From: Alphaproteobacteria bacterium HT1-32
GTDB lineage: Bacteria; Pseudomonadota; Alphaproteobacteria; Rhodospirillales; HT1-32
Assembly: GCA_009649675.1 (NCBI GenBank)
Contig: WJPL01000001.1
Coordinates: 578,469 to 642,468 of the forward strand
DNA length: 64,000 bases
Direction of reading: 5' to 3'
Positions within the stretch are counted from its first letter, which is position 1, and every line of letters starts with the position of its first letter. Shown here piece after piece: positions 1-9,327 of the stretch. A program made the position numbers and the translations under genes. A model generated the notes under the pieces. That model ran no database searches. It had not been told where the DNA came from and worked only from the letters and a program-made list of their open reading frames with translations.

Positions 1-1
1 C

Positions 2-730
2 GAAAACGCCAAATCGAACGAAGGTTCGCTGATGGTCAATTCGACACCGATCGTCATCCGGTCACTGACCAAGGTGTTCCCGCAGAGCTTCCGCGACCTG
101 ACGCTGATCGCCGGAACCATCGGTGACTATGCAGCCTTCGTCACCAACAAGGACAGCGAGATCAAGACCTTCTCTGACCTTGTTGCGGCTTATAAGGCAG
201 ATCCGAGAGCCGTTGCCATTGGTGGCGGTTCAGTGCCAGGCGGCATGGATCATCTCGTCGCAGCAATGGCGATGGAAGCTGCCGGTGAAGATTCCACCAA
301 GGTAAAGTACATTCCCTATGATGCGGGTGGTAAAGCCATGGCGGCGCTGCTCTCCGGCGAAATCAAGGCTTTGTCGACAGGCTTCTCAGAGGCTGTGGCA
401 CTTGCCAATGCCGGCGAGGTCAACATCATCGGTGTCACCGCACCGGCCCGTGTCGATGCTTACAAGGATGCACCGACACTGAAGGAACAGGGCGTCGATG
501 CGGAGTTCGTGAACTGGCGCGGTTTCTTTGCAGCACCGGGGCTGCCCGCAGACAAGGCGGATGCCTATCGCAAAACCATTGCGGCAATGTACGACACCAA
601 AGAATGGGAAGAAGTCCGGGCCCGTAATGGCTGGGTCAATATCCACAATTCAGGCGATGATTTCCGCGCTTTCCTCGAAAAGCAGGAAAAGCAGATCGGC
701 GACCTGATGAAAAAGCTGGGCTTCCTCTGA
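2..730 (+). CDS. tctC: Tripartite tricarboxylate transporter substrate-binding protein TctC (5' partial)
   Basis: This is the periplasmic solute receptor of a TTT-family carboxylate transporter (Bug/TctC fold). It captures the substrate and delivers it to the TctA/TctB membrane pair encoded just downstream. The frame is open from base 2, so the signal peptide and roughly the first quarter of the usual ~320-residue protein lie outside the window. The visible 242 residues include family-typical stretches such as IAIGGGSVPGGMDHL near residue 70 and the charged C-terminal end KQIGDLMKKLGFL. The order tctC-tctB-tctA supports the call. The substrate cannot be read from sequence; citrate, other tricarboxylates or aromatic acids are all possible in this family. 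Confidence 0.93.
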   Translation, partial: ENAKSNEGSLMVNSTPIVIRSLTKVFPQSFRDLTLIAGTIGDYAAFVTNKDSEIKTFSDLVAAYKADPRAVAIGGGSVPGGMDHLVAAMAMEAAGEDSTKVKYIPYDAGGKAMAALLSGEIKALSTGFSEAVALANAGEVNIIGVTAPARVDAYKDAPTLKEQGVDAEFVNWRGFFAAPGLPADKADAYRKTIAAMYDTKEWEEVRARNGWVNIHNSGDDFRAFLEKQEKQIGDLMKKLGFL

Positions 731-740
731 GAGGAAACAG

Positions 741-770
741 TCAGGGGCAACTCCACTGAGTTGCCCCTGA
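741..770 (+). terminator. Perfect 13-bp stem-loop after tctC
   Basis: TCAGGGGCAACTC (741-753) and its exact reverse complement (758-770) flank a CACT loop, 10 bases after the tctC stop. No strong T-run follows (GATTGTCGTT), so it may act as an mRNA-stabilising or partial attenuation hairpin between tctC and tctB rather than as a complete terminator. Confidence 0.6.
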
Positions 771-784
771 GATTGTCGTTACAC

Positions 785-820
785 ACTGTCATTCCGGGCC
801 TCGCTGCCCGGAATGACAGT
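785..820. repeat. 15-bp perfect palindromic element
   Basis: ACTGTCATTCCGGGC (785-799) pairs perfectly with 806-820 around a CTCGCT loop. The core TGTCATTCCGGG resembles the TGTCATCCCGG ends of the element at 34323-34408. It looks like a dispersed alphaproteobacterial palindromic (REP-like) repeat. It lies between tctC and tctB, directly after another hairpin. Confidence 0.65.
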
Positions 821-914
821 GAATTCTGTGACTGAAAATGGCCGAATGAGCCACGTCACCACAAAACCAGATACTTGATCTTGAATTGCCAGGTCACAAC
901 CGGGGGGAAATGAC

Positions 915-1397
915 ATGCGGCTCGATAAATGGATAGCGGTCCTCTTTCTCGTCGGAGGGATGATCTATGGTTACGCGGCGTGGAATTATCCGCTGCTGCC
1001 ATTTGAACGAAACATGTCGTTCCTGCCCAATACCTTTCCGATAGCCCTCGCTGCTCTCGCCATCATCCTTTCACTTGTCATTCTGATCACCCCGGCACCT
1101 TCCGGGAACGGAGAAGAAGATGTGCTCGGCGGTATCGATATAACCCGGCTCCGTGACTACAAGATCGGCCAGGCTTCCATGCTTATCGGTGGCATGATTC
1201 TGTATGCGCTGGCCCTGCGGCCAGTCGGCTTTCTGACCGCCACCACCCTGTTTCTGGTCGTTACCGGCTGGATACTGGGAGAACGCAAACTTCATATCAT
1301 GATCCCGGTCGCCCTGATCGGAGCCGGTGCCATCTGGTTGCTGGTTGACGAGGTGCTGGGAATTTTCCTCCGCCCTTTCCCCTCATTCCTCGTATAA
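915..1397 (+). CDS. tctB: Tripartite tricarboxylate transporter small membrane subunit TctB
   Basis: A 160-residue membrane protein with about four hydrophobic segments (near residues 5-25, 40-60, 85-107 and 115-150), the normal size and topology of the TctB subunit that works with TctA in Na+/H+-coupled carboxylate uptake. The start is supported by a purine-rich GGGGGGAAA a few bases upstream of ATG. tctA follows after only 15 bases, so the two are surely cotranscribed. TctB sequences diverge strongly, and the call rests on size, topology and position between tctC and tctA. Confidence 0.9.
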   Translation: MRLDKWIAVLFLVGGMIYGYAAWNYPLLPFERNMSFLPNTFPIALAALAIILSLVILITPAPSGNGEEDVLGGIDITRLRDYKIGQASMLIGGMILYALALRPVGFLTATTLFLVVTGWILGERKLHIMIPVALIGAGAIWLLVDEVLGIFLRPFPSFLV

Positions 1398-1412
1398 GGG
1401 AGGGACAGAAAA

Positions 1413-2921
1413 ATGCTCGACGGACTGATGCTCGGCCTCGGGGCCGCATTCTCGCTGCAAAACCTGTTCATGGTCGTGGCAGGTTGTCTTATCGGCACCT
1501 TCATCGGCATGCTGCCCGGACTGGGGCCAATGTCGATCATCGCCATCATGATCCCGGTCGCCATCAAGATCGGTGATCCTTCTTCGGCGCTGATTCTGCT
1601 GGCGGGTGTCTATTACGGTGCCATCTTCGGCGGCTCGACTTCCTCCATCCTGATCAACGCGCCGGGTGTCGCCGGAACAGTTGCCACCTCTTTTGACGGC
1701 TATCCCATGGCCCGGCAGGGAAAGGCGGGCAAAGCACTGACCATTGCCGCCATCGCCTCGTTCTCGGGCGGCACCATTGGCGCGATCCTGCTGATGGGGT
1801 TTGCCCCTGCCCTGTCGTCCGTCGCGCTGCTGTTCCATTCCGCAGAATATTTCGCCCTGATGGTGGTTGGCCTGTCTGCCATCGCCGCCTTTGCCGGGCC
1901 GGGCAAAGTTGCCAAGGCGCTGATGATGACCGTTCTCGGGCTCATCCTCGCGACCGTCGGCGAATCAGCCCTGTTCAACGCCCCACGTTTTACGATGGGC
2001 CTGATTGACCTGCAGTCCGGCTTCTCCTTCATTACCCTGGCCATGGCACTGTTCGCGCTGCCGGAAGCAATGTATCTGGTCCTCGATCCTTCCCGCGGCG
2101 CCAGCAAGGAAAGCAGCGAGATCAGGGATTTGCGCATTACGCGCGCGGAGGCAAAAGCCATTGCACCGGTGATCGGACGTCAGTCGATACAGGGCTTCCT
2201 GATCGGTGTCATGCCGGGAGCCGGGGCGACCATTGCCTCTTTCCTCGGCTATGCAGTCGAACGCAATATTGCCAAAGGTGCAGAGCAGGCAGAATTCGGC
2301 AAAGGCTCGATCAAGGGCCTTGCCGCACCGGAATCCGCCAACAATGCCGCCTGCACCGGATCGTTCGTTCCCCTGCTGACACTCGGCATCCCCGGTTCCG
2401 GCACAACTGCGATCCTGCTCGGCGCGCTGATTGCGCTGAACGTACAGCCCGGCCCCCGTCTGATGATCGACAACCCGGATATCTTCTGGGCAGTCATCAT
2501 CTCAATGTATATCGGGAACGTGGTGCTGCTGATCCTCAACCTGCCATTGATCCCCTATATCGCGAAGCTCCTGACCATCCCTCGCACCTATCTGATTCCG
2601 TTCATTCTGTTCTTCACCATGATCGGCGCCTATATCGGTCAGAACAATGCGACGGAGTTGCTGATTCTGGTCGGCATGGGTGTTGGGGCGACAATCCTGC
2701 GCTTCGCCAACTATCCGCTGGCACCGCTGCTGATCGGCTTCATCCTCGGCGGCATGCTGGAGAATAACTTCGCCCGTTCGGTCAATCTCGCCGATGGTCT
2801 GTCCTTCATGTATGAACGCCCGATGACGCTGACCCTGCTGGCAGTCGGTGCTGCCCTGATCATCCTGCCGGTCTGGCGTCGCCGTCGCGCCCTCAATCGC
2901 GGCCTGATTCAGGGAGACTGA
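1413..2921 (+). CDS. tctA: Tripartite tricarboxylate transporter large membrane subunit TctA
   Basis: A 502-residue polytopic permease (about 11-12 hydrophobic segments) of the TctA family, full length. Family signatures are visible: IGMLPGLGPM near residue 31, the glycine-rich YYGAIFGGSTSSILINAPG near 69-87, and a second-half repeat of the glycine/proline motif (GVMPGAGATIASFLGYA). It forms the translocation path for the substrate delivered by TctC. It is the last gene of the tct operon; about 200 bases without a gene precede acnA, and I see no strong terminator there. Confidence 0.95.
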   Translation: MLDGLMLGLGAAFSLQNLFMVVAGCLIGTFIGMLPGLGPMSIIAIMIPVAIKIGDPSSALILLAGVYYGAIFGGSTSSILINAPGVAGTVATSFDGYPMARQGKAGKALTIAAIASFSGGTIGAILLMGFAPALSSVALLFHSAEYFALMVVGLSAIAAFAGPGKVAKALMMTVLGLILATVGESALFNAPRFTMGLIDLQSGFSFITLAMALFALPEAMYLVLDPSRGASKESSEIRDLRITRAEAKAIAPVIGRQSIQGFLIGVMPGAGATIASFLGYAVERNIAKGAEQAEFGKGSIKGLAAPESANNAACTGSFVPLLTLGIPGSGTTAILLGALIALNVQPGPRLMIDNPDIFWAVIISMYIGNVVLLILNLPLIPYIAKLLTIPRTYLIPFILFFTMIGAYIGQNNATELLILVGMGVGATILRFANYPLAPLLIGFILGGMLENNFARSVNLADGLSFMYERPMTLTLLAVGAALIILPVWRRRRALNRGLIQGD

Positions 2922-3121
2922 GACCGACAGGCCGTACGCTCATCCTTGTCTGTTGCATCTATGCGATGGGCAAGGTGGCGGACAGGTGGTTAAATCGCAC
3001 TGCTGCCCCTGATCCATTGGACAATCACTGCGTGGTTTGCTAAATCACCCCGGTCCCCGTCGGCGGCGCACCCCGGCGTGGCAACTCATAATATCGTCGG
3101 AAATTTTATGGAGGAAGGCAG

Positions 3122-5812
3122 ATGGCCATCACAGGTCGGGACAGCCTCAAAACGCGCCGCACACTGACCGTCAAGGGTCAGGAATTCGATTACTTCAGTC
3201 TGAAAGCCGCCGAGGAAACCCTCGGCGATGTCTCCAGACTCCCTGTTTCCATGAAAGTGCTGCTGGAAAACCTGCTGCGCTATGAAGATGGACGCACGGT
3301 TTCGGTTGATGACGTCAAGGCGGTTGCCGCCTGGCAGAAAGACCGTACCAGCAACCATGAAATCGCCTACCGCCCGGCCCGCGTGCTGATGCAGGACTTC
3401 ACCGGCGTTCCCGCCGTGGTCGACCTCGCTGCCATGCGCCAGCAGATGGCGAAGATGGGTGGCGATCCGGACAAGATCAATCCGCTGTCGACCTGTAACC
3501 TGGTCATCGATCACTCGGTCATGGTTGACGATGCCGGTCATGCCTCGTCACTCGGCAAGAACATCGAGCTGGAATTCTCCCGCAATGCCGAGCGCTATAC
3601 CTTCCTGAAATGGGGCCAGACCGCCTTTGACAACTTTACCGTTGTCCCGCCGGGAACCGGTATCTGCCATCAGGTGAACCTGGAATATCTCGCGAAGTCC
3701 GTCTGGACCCAGAAAGACAGCGACGGCCGCATGATCGCCATGCCGGATACACTGGTCGGCACCGATTCCCACACCACCATGGTCAACGCGCTTGCCGTCC
3801 TCGGCTGGGGCGTCGGCGGTATCGAAGCGGAAGCCGCCATGCTCGGCCAGCCGATCTCGATGGTGATTCCGGAAGTCGTCGGCTTCAAGATGACCGGCAA
3901 GCTGAAAGAAGGCACCACCGCCACCGATCTGGTGCTGATGGTCGTCAAGATGCTCCGTGAAAAGGGCGTTGTCGGCAAGTTCGTCGAATTCTACGGTCCG
4001 GCACTGGATACCCTGCCGATTGCCGATAAGGCGACGATCTCCAACATGGCACCGGAATATGGTGCGACCTGCGGTTTCTTCCCGATCGACAAGCAGACGC
4101 TGACCTATCTCAGCTTCACCGGTCGTGACGATGAAACTGTTGCCCTCGTTGAAGCCTATGCCCGCGAGCAGGGCTTCTGGCGTGAAGCGGATACGCCGGA
4201 TCCGGTGTTCACCGCGTCGATGGAACTCGACATCTCGACGATTGAGCCGTCGATTTCCGGCCCGAAGCGTCCGCAGGACCATATTGCGCTCTCGAATGCG
4301 GTCAACAGCTTCACCGGCACGCTGAAAAGCATGCAGAAGCTTGATGCCCCGCGCAGCGTCGATGTGGCCAATGCAAACTACCAGATGACCGATGGCAATG
4401 TTGTCATCGCCGCCATCACCTCCTGCACCAACACCTCCAACCCGTCAGTACTGGTTGCCGCCGGTCTGGTTGCGCGTAATGCGCTGGCCAAGGGCATGAC
4501 GGTAAAGCCGTGGGTCAAAACCTCACTGGCACCGGGTTCTCAGGTCGTTGCTGATTATCTGGAGAAAGCCGGTCTGCAGGACCCGCTTGATGCACTCGGC
4601 TTCAACATTGTCGGCTTCGGCTGCACCACCTGTATCGGCAACTCCGGTCCGCTGAAGCAGGAAATCGGTGACGCCATCGACGACAATGATCTGCTGGTCG
4701 CCAGCGTGCTGTCCGGTAACCGGAACTTTGAAGGCCGGGTCCATCAGCAGGTTCGCTCGAACTATCTGGCATCACCGCCGCTGGTTGTCGCCTATGCGCT
4801 GGCCGGCTCAATGTATGTCGATCTGTTCAAGGATCCGCTGGGTCAGGACAAGGACGGCAATGACGTTTACATGAAGGACATCTGGCCCTCGAATCAGGAA
4901 ATTGCCGATACCATCGCGCAGTGCCTGACCCCGGCCATGTTCCGTGAGCGTTATGACAACGTCTATGAAGGCCCGAAAGAGTGGCAGAGCATCGGTGTTT
5001 CCGGTGGTGGTCTGTTTGAATGGGAAGAAAACTCAACCTACGTCAAACATCCTCCCTACTTCGAAAACATGGCTGCAGAGCCTGGCGTCGCGGCCGACAT
5101 TCATGGTGCCCGCCCGCTGCTGATCCTGGGTGATTCCATCACCACCGATCACATCAGCCCGGCTGGTGCCATCAAGAAGGAAAGCCCGGCCGGTGATTAC
5201 CTGCTGAGCTATCAGATCCGCCCGAACGACTTCAATTCCTATGGTTCGCGCCGTGGTAACCATGAAGTCATGATGCGCGGCACCTTTGCCAATATCCGGA
5301 TCAAGAATGAAATGCTGCCGGGTGTCGAAGGCGGCTATTCCAAGCATTATCCGTCAGGCGAAGAAGGCGCAGTCTACGACATCGCCATGAAGTACAAGGA
5401 AGAAGGCACGCCGCTGATGATCGTCGGCGGCAAGGAATATGGCTCCGGTTCGTCCCGTGACTGGGCGGCCAAGGGCACCTTCCTGCTGGGCGTCAAGGCT
5501 GTCATCGTCGAAAGCTTCGAGCGTATCCATCGTTCCAATCTGGTCCAGATGGGCGTCATGCCGTTGCAGTTCAAAGACGGCCAGAACCGCGAGAACCTGA
5601 AGCTTGATGGTACGGAAGTCTGGGACATCACCGGTCTTGAAGGCGGTATCAAGCCGCGTATGGACGTGCCGGCGAAGATCACCCGGGCTGACGGCTCAAC
5701 TGAAAATGTTACCCTGCTCTGCCGCATCGATACGCTGGACGAAGTGGATTACTACCTCCATGGCGGCATCCTGCAGTACGTGCTGCGCAAGATGATGAGT
5801 GAAGCCGCCTAA
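3122..5812 (+). CDS. acnA: Aconitate hydratase A
   Basis: A TCA-cycle enzyme that isomerises citrate and isocitrate through cis-aconitate in the cytoplasm. The 896 residues match the AcnA/IRP-type family. The three [4Fe-4S] ligands are visible as Cys435 (SCTNTSNPS) and Cys501/Cys504 (FGCTTCIGNSGP). The C-terminal swivelling domain has the motif GKEYGSGSSRDWAAKG. A good Shine-Dalgarno (GGAGGAAGG) precedes the ATG. It is monocistronic and followed by a strong terminator at 5838-5867. Its position after a tricarboxylate transporter is suggestive (citrate uptake and use) but may be coincidence. Confidence 0.98.
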   Translation: MAITGRDSLKTRRTLTVKGQEFDYFSLKAAEETLGDVSRLPVSMKVLLENLLRYEDGRTVSVDDVKAVAAWQKDRTSNHEIAYRPARVLMQDFTGVPAVVDLAAMRQQMAKMGGDPDKINPLSTCNLVIDHSVMVDDAGHASSLGKNIELEFSRNAERYTFLKWGQTAFDNFTVVPPGTGICHQVNLEYLAKSVWTQKDSDGRMIAMPDTLVGTDSHTTMVNALAVLGWGVGGIEAEAAMLGQPISMVIPEVVGFKMTGKLKEGTTATDLVLMVVKMLREKGVVGKFVEFYGPALDTLPIADKATISNMAPEYGATCGFFPIDKQTLTYLSFTGRDDETVALVEAYAREQGFWREADTPDPVFTASMELDISTIEPSISGPKRPQDHIALSNAVNSFTGTLKSMQKLDAPRSVDVANANYQMTDGNVVIAAITSCTNTSNPSVLVAAGLVARNALAKGMTVKPWVKTSLAPGSQVVADYLEKAGLQDPLDALGFNIVGFGCTTCIGNSGPLKQEIGDAIDDNDLLVASVLSGNRNFEGRVHQQVRSNYLASPPLVVAYALAGSMYVDLFKDPLGQDKDGNDVYMKDIWPSNQEIADTIAQCLTPAMFRERYDNVYEGPKEWQSIGVSGGGLFEWEENSTYVKHPPYFENMAAEPGVAADIHGARPLLILGDSITTDHISPAGAIKKESPAGDYLLSYQIRPNDFNSYGSRRGNHEVMMRGTFANIRIKNEMLPGVEGGYSKHYPSGEEGAVYDIAMKYKEEGTPLMIVGGKEYGSGSSRDWAAKGTFLLGVKAVIVESFERIHRSNLVQMGVMPLQFKDGQNRENLKLDGTEVWDITGLEGGIKPRMDVPAKITRADGSTENVTLLCRIDTLDEVDYYLHGGILQYVLRKMMSEAA

Positions 5813-5837
5813 GTCCGGCCAAACCTCAGACGAAAAG

Positions 5838-5867
5838 AAACCCCCGGCGGCAACGCCGGGGGTTTTT
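5838..5867 (+). terminator. Intrinsic terminator of acnA
   Basis: The stem AAACCCCCGGCG / CGCCGGGGGTTT (5838-5849 and 5854-5865) with a GCAA tetraloop is followed by a T-run (5863-5867). The A-rich left flank means it may also terminate the convergent chemoreceptor gene. Confidence 0.92.
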
Positions 5868-5898
5868 GTTTGGGCCGGGCCCGCTCAGGAACTGGCGG

Positions 5899-7581
5899 TC
5901 ATCCATTCTGGATATGACCCAGGAATTTTTCCACTTCAGCTGTCAGGTTATCTGTCTGCGCCGCCAGATTACGCACAGCATCATCAATCTGAACAGACGC
6001 GGCAGAAGTTTCGGAAATCGCTCCTGTCACACCGCGGATGCTTTCGGAGACAATGTTGGTTCCTGCGGCAGCCTGTTCGATGTTGGCAGCGATCTCTCCT
6101 GTTGCGGCACCTTGTTCCTCGACCGCTGATGCTACTGAAACGGAGATTTCGTTAATGCGGCTGATCGTTTCGCTGATGCCGGAAATGGCTTCTGCGGATC
6201 TCTGCGTCGCCTCCTGAATACCGGCAATCTGCTGACTGATTTGTTCTGTCGCTTTGCCCGTTTGATTCGCAAGGTTTTTCACTTCGCTCGCCACAACAGC
6301 AAACCCCTTCCCGGCATCACCGGCACGGGCAGCCTCAATCGTCGCATTCAGCGCCAGCAGATTGGTCTGCTCGGCAATGTCGGTAATCAGGCTGACAACA
6401 TCACCAATTTTATCAGCTGCATTGGTCAGGCCCTGTACCATTTCAGTTGTTCGCCGGACCTCACCCATGGCACTGGCAGCGATTTCCGTCGACACTGTCA
6501 CCTGGCGGCTGATCTCGTTGATCGAGCTCGAAAGCTCTTCAGCTGCGGCAGCGACCGTCTGAACATTCACCGCGGCGTCCTGTGCTGCTGTGGCAACAGC
6601 TGTTGCCTGTTCATCTGCATTCTGTGTCGCACCGGACATTGTGGCGGAAGAGTTGGTCATGATACGGGCAGATTCAGCCACGTTGTTGACCACTCCCCCC
6701 ACACTGTCCCTGAAGTTATCTCCGAGACGGCGCATCGTCGCCACTCTCTCTGCTTCTGCCTGCTGCCTCTCGACCTCGCGCTGTTCACCCAGCCTGCGGA
6801 TTTCGATAGCATTGACCTTGAAGACCTGTACAGCCTCCGCCATACGACCAATTTCGTCACGCTTGCCGATGCCGGGAATTTCAACGCTGTCGTCACCATC
6901 TACCAGCCGCTTCATTGAAGCGGTCATACTGCTGACGCCGGTGACAATATCACGGCCAAGAATAAACAGCGCTGCTGCCAGAACGACAAGAGCAACGGCA
7001 TAGGCTGTAATGCCAATCGTCCGGGCACCATCGAGAGTATTACCAACATCTTTGATGGACTGCGTGAAACGGGAGGAAAGATAGCTCTCATACTCGTTCA
7101 GAGCCTCCTGCATTCCTTCACCATAAGTGTCGATCACATCATCAATACGGGCAAACTCTTCAATCGGAGCATTACGGACGATCAATTCCGCCAGATCGAC
7201 CTGAATACCTGCAGCAAGCGGATCAATTTTTTCAATAATCGATGTGATTTTCTCCCGACCCTCCGACGTTTCCGCCAGAGTCAGAAGTTGGTTGCCATTG
7301 CTCTGAAGGGTACTGATGCTCGCGGCAATAACTTCCTTGCGCTCGGGCTGAATGCTGCCTTCTTCCTTGTCGATAATGGAATCCATTGCAGCCAGAACCA
7401 TTTCCAGATTCGCAATTTTCATCTCGCTGGTGAGCGTTACCTGCTGATTTAGCGACTCACTTTCCGTGACAGAATCGCCAACCCGGGCACCGGTGAAAAA
7501 GGAAATTCCCTGCAGTGATGTCAGTGCTATCGCCGACAGGATTCCAATAAGAATGATTTTACTTCGAATGGACCAGATCAT
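5899..7581 (-). CDS. Methyl-accepting chemotaxis protein
   Basis: A transmembrane chemoreceptor of 560 residues. The N-terminal helix (about residues 8-28) and a second helix (about 190-213) bracket a helical periplasmic sensor. A HAMP domain follows, then a long cytoplasmic coiled coil with the conserved hairpin tip [18 protein letters not shown] that contacts CheA/CheW. I chose the ATG at 7581 because AGGGGAAA lies just upstream and the first helix starts right after it; an in-frame start 33 codons further up adds a non-membrane leader. No C-terminal CheR/CheB-tethering pentapeptide is seen. The ligand is unknown. The only other chemotaxis gene here is the cheZ-like gene at 52291. Confidence 0.94.
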   Translation of the reverse strand: MIWSIRSKIILIGILSAIALTSLQGISFFTGARVGDSVTESESLNQQVTLTSEMKIANLEMVLAAMDSIIDKEEGSIQPERKEVIAASISTLQSNGNQLLTLAETSEGREKITSIIEKIDPLAAGIQVDLAELIVRNAPIEEFARIDDVIDTYGEGMQEALNEYESYLSSRFTQSIKDVGNTLDGARTIGITAYAVALVVLAAALFILGRDIVTGVSSMTASMKRLVDGDDSVEIPGIGKRDEIGRMAEAVQVFKVNAIEIRRLGEQREVERQQAEAERVATMRRLGDNFRDSVGGVVNNVAESARIMTNSSATMSGATQNADEQATAVATAAQDAAVNVQTVAAAAEELSSSINEISRQVTVSTEIAASAMGEVRRTTEMVQGLTNAADKIGDVVSLITDIAEQTNLLALNATIEAARAGDAGKGFAVVASEVKNLANQTGKATEQISQQIAGIQEATQRSAEAISGISETISRINEISVSVASAVEEQGAATGEIAANIEQAAAGTNIVSESIRGVTGAISETSAASVQIDDAVRNLAAQTDNLTAEVEKFLGHIQNG

Positions 7582-7849
7582 GCCATTTCCCCTCAGATTG
7601 AACGCAGACAGATACAAGAAACGAAATTCACACGAAATCAGTGTTTGTACGTAACCGTGCAGCAATCTTCTGAGAACCAAGCATCCCCTTCAAAGTATCC
7701 GTATCTGCGCCATTTTCTGTTACATCCACGCACTGAATGAAGAAATTTACGCAATTCCATCGTCTCTTTGGCCTTCGTTCAGCAAAGCGTGATCGGAACA
7801 GGTGCAGATTTTCTGTCACGGGTTCCGTTTTCGGGATTAAGCTTCTGTA

Positions 7850-8767
7850 ATGACAAATATTGTGACGGGGTTTGCTGACAAACGGGCGGAACCTGACCGC
7901 TCCCCTTCGAAAGGGCTCTCCGGGCCTTTTCAGGATAACCTCCTGTTGTCACTGACCAGACTATCCATCACTGCGATAGTCGCGGGGTTGCTTTGCATCT
8001 CACCTGTCGCCGCCCAGCAGCAGGCTGTGGATCTGGAGCTGTTTCTGGCGATAGATGTCTCCGGTTCCGTCGATGAGGAGGAGGCCCGCCTGCAACGGGC
8101 TGGCTACGTCTCCGCCTTTCTCGACGAAGAAGTACAGCAGGTCATCACCGGCGGCATGCTCGGGCGGATTGCGGTCACCTACACGGAATGGGCGGGCAGT
8201 CATTTCGTTCGCCAGATCGTCGACTGGACATTGATCGAAAAACCGGAAGATGCGGCGGCCTTTGCCGCTCAGCTCAGCGCCTCCAGCCCCGGCTGGGGAA
8301 CCTGGACCTCCATCTCCAACATCATCGATACGGCCATCCCGTCATTCGAAAACAACGGTTTTTCCGGATCGCGGATGGTGATCGATGTTTCAGGCGATGG
8401 CCCCAACAATGACGGGCGCATGATCGTCAGTTCCCGCGATGTCGCCGTCAACAAAGGCATGACCATCAACGGACTGCCCATCATCAACGGTCGCCCCGGC
8501 CCCTATGGCAGCGCCCAGATGGCCAATCTGGATGATTATTACGAGGATTGCGTCATCGGCGGCATCGGTGCGTTCATAGTCGTTGCCAACGGCTTTGAAG
8601 ATTTTGGTCGTGCCATCCGCCGCAAACTGGTGCTGGAAATCGCCGGCCTGGAACCAGAGGAACCGGCCCGACGCCGGGTAAACAGCTATATCCGCGGCCA
8701 GTCAGACTGCCTGATCGGGGAACGAATTCTGCAACAGCGCCGCCGTGACCGGGAATTCGACAACTAA
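7850..8767 (+). CDS. DUF1194 (VWA-like) secreted protein
   Basis: A protein of up to 305 residues with a hydrophobic segment ending in SPVAAQQQ (about residues 35-56), consistent with export. Next comes a von Willebrand A-like domain of the DUF1194 type beginning ELFLAIDVSGSVDEEE, whose DxSxS is the metal-ion-dependent adhesion site; a second conserved piece is DVSGDGPNN. The role of DUF1194 proteins is unknown. The start is uncertain: the ATG at 7850 leaves a 35-residue leader, and in-frame GTG 7862 or TTG 7946 (after CAGGA) would give a more normal signal peptide. Its stop overlaps the convergent gene by 4 bases. Confidence 0.85.
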   Translation: MTNIVTGFADKRAEPDRSPSKGLSGPFQDNLLLSLTRLSITAIVAGLLCISPVAAQQQAVDLELFLAIDVSGSVDEEEARLQRAGYVSAFLDEEVQQVITGGMLGRIAVTYTEWAGSHFVRQIVDWTLIEKPEDAAAFAAQLSASSPGWGTWTSISNIIDTAIPSFENNGFSGSRMVIDVSGDGPNNDGRMIVSSRDVAVNKGMTINGLPIINGRPGPYGSAQMANLDDYYEDCVIGGIGAFIVVANGFEDFGRAIRRKLVLEIAGLEPEEPARRRVNSYIRGQSDCLIGERILQQRRRDREFDN

Positions 8768-9240
8768 CCGTCAGAAAAATTCCAGACCGGGCCAGCCTCG
8801 CCGGTTTCCTGTGGTTCAATCACCCTTATCCGTTCACGCAAGCCGCCGGCATCCGGTTCACGCTCAATGGCCAGCAAGGTCCCCTCATCATGTTCGCCCG
8901 CCATCAGGGTGGCGTCCTCGATCTCCCCGCGGGCGGCTTCCATCGCCGTCAGGACATCCGGCGCGCCCAGTTCCGCCACCAGCTGCGCCGCCAGCTGCCG
9001 GCAGGCCAGTTCCAGTCCTTCCGGATCGACATCAACGACCTGAACAAAGGTTGAGAAACCGAAGCTTGCAACACCCAGCCAGCCACTGGCATAGGCAATC
9101 TTCACCTGTCCTTCGATCTTCTCTGCATCAACATCGCTGAACAGAAAGCTGCCGGTAACCGCATATTCACCCGGCTCTGCCGCCAGCGGAAAAGCTCCGA
9201 GGTCGCTTTCATCAAGACGGATCGTTCGCAACAGTTTCAT
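8764..9240 (-). CDS. Conserved hypothetical protein (possibly DUF6505)
   Basis: A 158-residue acidic soluble protein with no signal peptide or membrane segment. From memory it resembles the alphaproteobacterial DUF6505 family (MKLLRTIRLDESD start, SGWLGVASFGFSTFVQVV core), but I cannot confirm this by search. It is a single minus-strand gene between two plus-strand genes. The ATG at 9240 is the natural start. No function can be stated. Confidence 0.75.
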   Translation of the reverse strand: MKLLRTIRLDESDLGAFPLAAEPGEYAVTGSFLFSDVDAEKIEGQVKIAYASGWLGVASFGFSTFVQVVDVDPEGLELACRQLAAQLVAELGAPDVLTAMEAARGEIEDATLMAGEHDEGTLLAIEREPDAGGLRERIRVIEPQETGEAGPVWNFSDG

Positions 9241-9327
9241 CAGACACTCAATACATCAGGGACAGTTTCATTAACCTGATCTTAGAGCCCGGGGGAGCAC
9301 AAACAACTGTCTTTCGGGGGATTGTTC

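Noticed and set aside
3017-3045. TTGGAC-N17-CTAAAT upstream of acnA as a sigma-70-type promoter
   Set aside because: A weak match in a 200-base gap; such matches are common by chance and nothing else supports it.
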